This document shows positions 58,315 to 64,000 of a stretch of 64,000 nucleotides of DNA, piece by piece (within the stretch, counting starts at the first letter, position 1; each line of letters opens with the position of its first letter). The stretch comes from Adiantum capillus-veneris (taxonomy: Eukaryota > Streptophyta > Polypodiopsida > Polypodiales > Pteridaceae). The notes beneath the pieces are model-generated. The model made no database searches, was not told where the DNA came from, and worked only from the letters and a program-made list of their open reading frames with translations. Where the stretch lies: NCBI GenBank assembly GCA_014529385.2, contig CM043963.1, positions 6,111,501-6,175,500 of the forward strand, written 5' to 3'. The position numbers and the translations under genes are program-made.

Positions 58315-60903
58315 TGATAGCCGTTTTTCGGCTCTCCGTAATTGCCATAGTGAGTTAAACCACCCTACCAAAATCGTCCAAACACTGTGGCTATCCCTAC
58401 CATTTCACTGTATATAGGTGTGTGTGAGTTAGGGGACTTTTCCCATATCTTCTTAAAAACCCTCAATTTGCTAGTCACGGGGCTAGTTGAGCCAAAAAAA
58501 TAAAAATAAATAAATAATTATAAGTATATTATGGCCCATTTGTGTGTAAATATTTCATTGTATATAGGGCCTAAATAAAAGGATTTTTCATAATTATTTT
58601 GGTATTTATTTAAATGTTTCTACCTATGGTGTGTTATTTATGCTATGTACATTCACTCACCATTACCATATTTTTTCTTACCATTTTGCATACTCTTTAT
58701 TCCATATAAAAATAATTTCATGCAAGCTTCTCTTATTTTTGGTGTAACTCCATCCCAACAAAAGTCCAAAAAAACTAGTTCTATTTAAGTGTATATTTTT
58801 TCACTATTGTGATTTTTTTCCTTTCTACATCTAATCTCTATTACTCTCATAAATTAGACCACAAAAAATATTCATTTTTTTATGGTAGACTTATAATGAG
58901 ACAGATTTATTTTGACCCTTTTATATTTTTTCCACCTATATTATTTATATTTGACATGTACATATTTTTTTAGACCCCTCAATATTTGATTTTCTTAGTT
59001 GTACTATTCATTTATATCATGATCTCAACAATATCTTCAATTATAGACCTACCAAATAAGGTCAAGGGTATGTGGAATGCATGCATGCACCATGGGGAGC
59101 TCACTCTTGGAGGTATTCAAAAGATTGTTCCAAAGAAGGACCTCACAAGGACCTTGTGCAGTGGAAAAAACAGTCGGTTTTGCTGAATTTTTAAAGATCA
59201 CATGCTCCCCGAATTTGAAAAGGTGATACAAACAAAAGTTGTAGCGCGTGAGCTGAACTTTCACCTCCAATTTTTTCAAATTTTTTTTTTGAACTACGAG
59301 ATATGAGCTATGATTTTATTGGTGGACCCCAGTTTGCCCATGCTATGCAGACACACTCCCTCTTCCACTTTATCATTTTCCTCTTTCACACACTCCTCCC
59401 TCTCCTTCCCACTCCCAAACCTGCAACTCCCATGTCCTAATCCACCCTCTTCACCATTGCCACATCTCTCACACCTCCATAGCCTTCATCCTCCATTTCT
59501 ACACCCTATGTGTCCCCCTTTCTCTCTACATATATGTCCATATTACCATACTCTCTTCAACTTTGTAAAGAACTTCAAAAAAATAAGCAAAAATCCAAAG
59601 ATAACCTATGCAAATGAAGGCTTTTATCATGAATTTCCAAGGTTTGAAGATAACATAGCTTCATCCACACGCGTTACTTCGCCATGCTGACCGCTTCTTC
59701 TTTTCGTGCTGTAAAGAGGTAAATGTCAACTTCTCCAAAGCTTCAACCTCTCTTTACAACCTCATCCCTTCTCTAAATTTTCTCATCATATATCTCACCA
59801 TTTGGTGAATGATTTTGTAAATATGTTTTAGTGATAATTGCTAACTACTAACCACTAACCTTATTGTAAAATGCACCCTCTACTAGAGTAGGCACTCCCA
59901 AATTATTCACTCAATCCCTCTCTCCTTTCATCCTCAATAATTCTCTTCCCTTGAGCCCACATCCATGTGACTCAAAGGACAAGAGAGACCCACACTCATT
60001 TAAAAAAATAAAATATGCACAATCTTTTATTTCTTTAAATAAACTTGATTAGGCCTAATCCTAATCGGGGCTTCTAAAACCTATAAATAGAGCCCTTCTC
60101 TCCCTTGTAAATCATCACATGATCACACTACACCACACCATTCTCAACACATAACACACCACTCTTCAAGCCTAGTTGTGTAGAGTGTGTTCATCGTGAG
60201 TGCTCTATTCCATCATTACACATAGGTGCATGGAGAAGCTTGAAGTTAGTTATGCCATCTAGAGGAGTGGAGTGTATGTCATACTCTTCACCACACTTGT
60301 AGCCTCCTCTTGTGCATAAATAAGATTTATAGTTTTGGGTGCAATTGTATGCTTCAACTACGACTCTTCTCTCCAAATTGACTTGATAAGTTGTCTCATC
60401 AGGTGGTTGAAGGTATATTGTCCTTGAAGTTTGTTGTGTCATTTCATGCTTGGTGGTTTGAGGGCTTGTTGAATTGTTTGCCTAAAAGGTCAATTGTAAG
60501 AGGGTGCTCGGTGAGAGGGCTCCCGTGACCCTAAGACAATTAGTGTATTGGCAACAAGGTCAAGTTTTGTGTTGTCTCTCTATTTCTCATCAAGCTTTGT
60601 GTGCATCTAGTCTTTAAGGCTACGAATGAGTTGCTCAAGTTGATTTGTGCGCTTTACCTCTCTCTGGCATGGTGAATGTTTGTGTTTGGAGTGTGTGGCT
60701 ATCTTTCATTCCCCTCTCATTGTGCGTTTGAGTACAAGGAGATATCACGTGCGTCCTAGTTCGCATCTACAACTAGGTGGTGCCCCTTTTCTTGTTTGAT
60801 TTCTGGCTGGGGGTTGTTGTTGTCTCTGATTGTGCTTACCTCAGCCGCAATTGAGCAGCACGGGAGTCTCGAAGGGTGTTTAGAGGCCGCTCTTCTTGTT
60901 GCC
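58315..60903 (+). repeat. Family H solo LTR, duplicated copy, 3' end cut
   Basis: Matches 37777 to about 40361 with the same TATA box at 60082-60089. The last 16 bp or so are displaced by the LTR at 60904. The antisense 83-codon frame persists at 60191-60442. Confidence 0.9.
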
Positions 60904-61154
60904 TGTGCGCTCCTTGCCGCACTGTCGAAGCAAGGGACTTGCCAATACACCGTATGCGAGCCACAAACGGCTCCAAGCACACAACAAGCCTAAACTAGCA
61001 AGCTCAAGAAAACAAAGGGTGTGTCACTCACCGCTCTACGCTCGCCTTCGTGGTGGATTCCTCGCCGCGATGAAGAAGAAGCTGCAGTCGTGCCGCGCTC
61101 AACCGCTTCGCCGCCGTCGTGCCTTCGTAATGCTCGATCGCACACACACTCTCC

Positions 61155-61190
<36 letters not shown>

Positions 61191-61486
61191 AGGAGGTGAA
61201 GAAGAAGAAGAAGATGGAGATGGAGCAAGAGCACTCTTCAATTGCACAAATGAGAGAATGAGTAAAAATTAGGTTTAGTTGGCTTTTATAGGAGCTCACC
61301 CCATTCACACTTGGGCGCCCATGCTTAGCCAACTAACCCCTTGAATGTCCAAGTTAAAGTGCGCCTCTCATCGGCGATCACTCTACCTTTCCCTATTGGT
61401 CCGACAAGCCCGGTACCTGACTCTACCAAATACATAATACGCATCCATCGTAGATGATGGGTGTCCGTGTGCCGTGAGGGTTAACA
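60904..61486 (-). repeat. 3' LTR of a minus-strand LTR element
   Basis: On the minus strand it begins TGTTAACCC at 61486 next to a polypurine tract and ends GCGCACA at 60904 (583 bp). The ends are TG...CA, and it sits inside the family H LTR. It contains CT and CA microsatellites at about 61150-61190. No second copy is in the window, so the outer boundary rests on the break in the family H LTR. Confidence 0.75.
61283..61290 (-). promoter_or_regulatory. TATA box in the minus-strand LTR
   Basis: TATAAAAG on the minus strand, in the context CTCCTATAAAAGCC, suits a U3 promoter. Confidence 0.55.
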
Positions 61487-61500
61487 TGCCCCCCTTCCTG
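61487..61500 (-). promoter_or_regulatory. Polypurine tract of the minus-strand element
   Basis: CAGGAAGGGGGGCA on the minus strand abuts the LTR. It is preceded by CTTCCGAGGACGGAATC, a phrase often found just before gypsy polypurine tracts in plants. Confidence 0.8.
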
Positions 61501-63090
61501 ATGTAGATTCCGTCCTCGGAAGCTATTGAGTTGAAGCTGGTTCGTCGAGGTGGAAGAGCATTTGAGATGAATGTCCTTAGCCTTCTTCAGTCACTGCAAA
61601 ATCAAACAACATTGGCACAGTAATTGCATTCTCTTAAAAAGCATATGCAGTTTTAGGTAGACACATTGATTGGTAAAAGAATTTCAAACAATTTGTTAGC
61701 AATGAACATTAAATTGCAATGTAATCAAATGCATAAACAGATGTAAAGGCAAAAAATTAAACAAGTCTGGGGTCGCTAATTCGACGGTCGAAAAGCACTA
61801 GAGATCGAATATTAATACCATGGGTAAGCTTCTTAACTTTCTGTGGTCAATTAAGTTGTTTAATCGCGAGAGCCAAGTATTCATGTTCGAGGGCTGACTA
61901 GAGGCTATACCTAGAAAACTTTGTAGTTAAGCTACCATAAAAGGAATTTCTCATGAAATCATCGCCTGACTGATTACTTTTTCTTTGACCCCCCAAGGTC
62001 TTTTCACACTGATTCAATTTTGAAGTGGGTGCTTATTTTGTATGCCTTGGGTTTTTTGCTTTTCAAGGAAAAGCGCCCACACTGGGAACCTCTAGGGCTC
62101 TAGTACCATAGGCAATACATGTGAGGGAAGTACCAAATCAAGCTGAGATTTCTCTTCCAGCTTAAAATTTTACATTGTGGCACTTTGATTTTTTGTTTGT
62201 TCATTTTCAGCATTTAATTTTGTAACTTTGGGGGGTCATATAACACTGTTACACTCCCCAGGCTCATCACATTAGTAAACTCCCTTTATAATACTTAAGC
62301 TAAAGGTCAATAGGGTCAAGCCCACTAGAAAGCCCTAGTACATTTCATACAATGCTGCCTAAATCGGATTAAGAACCTAAGTAACCATTGCTTATTAGGA
62401 AGGCATTCCCCATGGTATTAAGAGAAGATTTCTAACACCTAGCTTGGTCAAACTAGCTTAGTCGGACTGCTTGATTTTTACACCTAAACAAGTGATTATG
62501 ACAAAAGATTGCATTGAATTAAATGTTGGATACTAAGCCAATGCGCTGAATAGTATGCTACCAATCACAATCAAAGCAGACAAACATGGATGCAAAAAAG
62601 ATAAGGGCAATGCTAATGGACAAGAAACACCTGTTTGTGTTGATGGTCGCGCTTGATTTGAAGTGTGAACGAGAGAAAGGTTCCATGAAGGTCCAAATCC
62701 TATCAATAGCAACACGCTCCTGTACACACTAGGAAACAAAAGGAATACCTCCAGGAGGCACATTAGTGGGAAAAGAGAACTTCGCTAATCACGCAACTCT
62801 AAAACAGAAACACTCTATCGTACTAATCTTACCTACCCTCCATCACTCAAGTGATGAGGATCAAAGGTGTTTTATGGCATAGGTTTCTGTTTCACTGTAC
62901 CAGATGTGACATGTGTAGGTCTGAGTCAATGTTTTGACTTTTAATGTGCATACTCGTTTGCTAATAGCTCTTGCTCTTTTTTTTTTTTTGTGAGTATAAA
63001 GCTTTATATGTACATTCCCTAAGATTGGAATTGAGAGGTCAGGGAAAAAGGTTGAGAGGGAAACAAGTGAATAATGACTGTCAGCAAACA
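61501..63090 (-). other. Non-coding 3' region of the minus-strand element
   Basis: I recognise no gene. A poly-T tract lies at about 62978-62990. On the minus strand the sequence after the internal purine tract begins TGTTTGCTGACAG, which could also be read as an LTR start. Without a second copy I cannot decide. Confidence 0.4.
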
Positions 63091-63106
63091 CTCCCCCCTT
63101 CCTTGG
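63091..63106 (-). promoter_or_regulatory. Internal polypurine tract after the WVPK ORF
   Basis: AAGGAAGGGGGGAG on the minus strand lies a few bases after the stop of the WVPK ORF. It parallels 16112-16124 in the first element. Confidence 0.55.
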
Positions 63107-63111
63107 GTAGA

Positions 63112-64000
63112 TCATACCGTTTGAAATGAGCTTGTCACCCTTTGAAACCAATTGTTCCAGTTGGTAATAGGTGAGGATTTTTGCCAGTAGTTTGCTATTA
63201 CCCTAGGTGCCTCGTCAAGTTGCAAGGGTGGTAAGGTACTCTCCCAGGATCGAACTTGAAGTGGTTCATCAGGTGATTCTTGAACACTGGGAGGTGTGGA
63301 TTCTTTTGTAGCTTCATGGAGGTCCACTACTATAGATGGAGGCTGTGTAGAAGCTTTTACCTCTATGGATGTATTACATGAGGAGCTAGAATCTTCATGG
63401 GACTCCCCCCTTCCTGAGCTAGGTGGAACAAATCGTTCTTTCTTTGGTACCCAAACTAGCTCTAGAACGGGTGTGTAACATTCCATGATTTTTTCCTTTC
63501 CGCGATTTTCAATTTGTTTTGGAGCCACAGGATTGGGTTTACATGGGCCAGGTGACAGGTAAGAGCACAATCTACGTTTTGGCACCCAGATTTGATCATT
63601 TCCTTGATAGTAGCCTTGGGCTTCCAATAGTCGTTTAGGAATCCAACGCAGCGTTTCTTTACATTTCTTGGAGTGAGTGGTACGGTTCCTACTAGGCTTC
63701 TGTTTTTTTGCATCAACCATGCTCACTACAGAGGTTTTAGGGACCCACTTGTATGTTTTCTCTGTTATATTAGGATGGTTCTTGTCAGAAGCGATATGCA
63801 TTGCTTGTAGCATATTTAAGGGTATACGTATTTCATCCCCCTCAGGTGTTACCCAGGTCGTCCCCCTATTTCCCCAAGTGTCTATGGTTGATGCTAGGTG
63901 GACCCAATCCACATTGTCTGATTCCGTCATACCCGGTAACACATCCATGTAAGGAGAATCTTGGCCAATGTCTGTATCCTTCTTACAAGTGTAACAATAT
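63112..64000 (-). CDS. WVPK-repeat polyprotein fragment, open to window edge
   Basis: The minus-strand frame is open from the window edge at 64000 to its stop at 63112. From the first Met (63948) it has 278 codons. Upstream codons include CYTCKK. Residues 13-23 (VDWVHLASTID) match WEHILATLD in the post-protease part of the first element. KWVPK (67-71), RWIPK (101-105), IWVPK (120-124) and VWVPK (165-169) follow, then a serine- and proline-rich acidic tail. No membrane segment or known enzyme domain is visible. A protease should lie just beyond the edge. Unlike the first copy, this one is intact as far as it can be seen, so the element may be younger. The function of the motif is unknown. Confidence 0.7.
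   Translation of the reverse strand, partial: YCYTCKKDTDIGQDSPYMDVLPGMTESDNVDWVHLASTIDTWGNRGTTWVTPEGDEIRIPLNMLQAMHIASDKNHPNITEKTYKWVPKTSVVSMVDAKKQKPSRNRTTHSKKCKETLRWIPKRLLEAQGYYQGNDQIWVPKRRLCSYLSPGPCKPNPVAPKQIENRGKEKIMECYTPVLELVWVPKKERFVPPSSGRGESHEDSSSSCNTSIEVKASTQPPSIVVDLHEATKESTPPSVQESPDEPLQVRSWESTLPPLQLDEAPRVIANYWQKSSPITNWNNWFQRVTSSFQTV

Larger units (their letters stand above)
56329..60903 (+). repeat. Tandem duplication, unit 2 (partial)
   Basis: Repeats 35785 to about 40362 in order: family G gag, protease fragment, copia M LTR and RNase H end, family H LTR. The nested junction TCTAC/TGATAGCC is shared, so unit 2 is a copy of unit 1 and not an independent insertion. It is interrupted at 60904 by another LTR element. 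Confidence 0.85.

Noticed and set aside
56329-60903. Independent insertion of the same elements in the same order
   Set aside because: The shared nested junctions and shared gag lesions make independent insertion implausible compared with one duplication.
61021-61272. Frames of 83-85 codons on both strands near the CT/CA repeats
   Set aside because: They overlap microsatellites within an LTR, and their composition reflects the repeats.

Overview
This is repeat-dense plant nuclear DNA. No intact host gene, tRNA, rRNA or CRISPR array is visible. Almost every recognisable coding stretch belongs to a retrotransposon: two Ty1/copia families, a chromodomain Ty3/gypsy family, a Ty3/gypsy element with two RNase H domains (the plant Tat hallmark), a LINE remnant, and two elements that carry Gag and protease plus an unusual run of W-I/V-P-K motifs. 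This repertoire and the iMet- and Asp-like primer sites point to a land plant with a large genome. I cannot name the species; a non-flowering vascular plant is only a guess.

Layout. 458-5635: a young copia element (family K) with one base difference between its LTRs, a 5-bp target duplication and a single in-frame stop. 7405-8370: decayed LINE ORF1 and the first codons of ORF2. 8371-18760: a roughly 10.4-kb LTR element with a truncated 5' LTR, an Athila-like primer site, a leader holding eight near-palindromic motifs, Gag and protease, a WIPK/WVPK region, no reverse transcriptase, and a captured fragment of a DEAD-box RNA helicase before the 3' LTR. 18761-33955: chromodomain gypsy copies (family G) on the minus strand in tandem, with LTRs at 19330-21041, 28647-29722 and 32170-33828, separated by two GC-rich segments I cannot assign. 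33957-37176: a plus-strand G copy head-to-head with them, cut by a minus-strand copia (M).

37177-49744: copia M (minus) and copia P (plus), the same family facing head-to-head and both lacking a 5' LTR. A 2.6-kb solo LTR of the Tat-like gypsy (family H) sits inside M. 49745-56328: family H itself, one continuous reading frame with three stop codons. At 56329 the sequence jumps back to a copy of 35785 and follows it to 60903. The simplest reading is a head-to-tail tandem duplication with a 20,544-bp unit and a 3-bp microhomology at the junction. The second unit is interrupted at 60904 by a minus-strand LTR element whose partial ORF (63112-64000) again carries WVPK motifs.

The elements form a nested history rather than a pathway. 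The most unusual object is the Gag-protease-WVPK class, seen twice, with an internal polypurine tract after the coding region, a motif-rich leader and, in one copy, captured host helicase sequence. All coordinates, identities and alignments were judged by eye.
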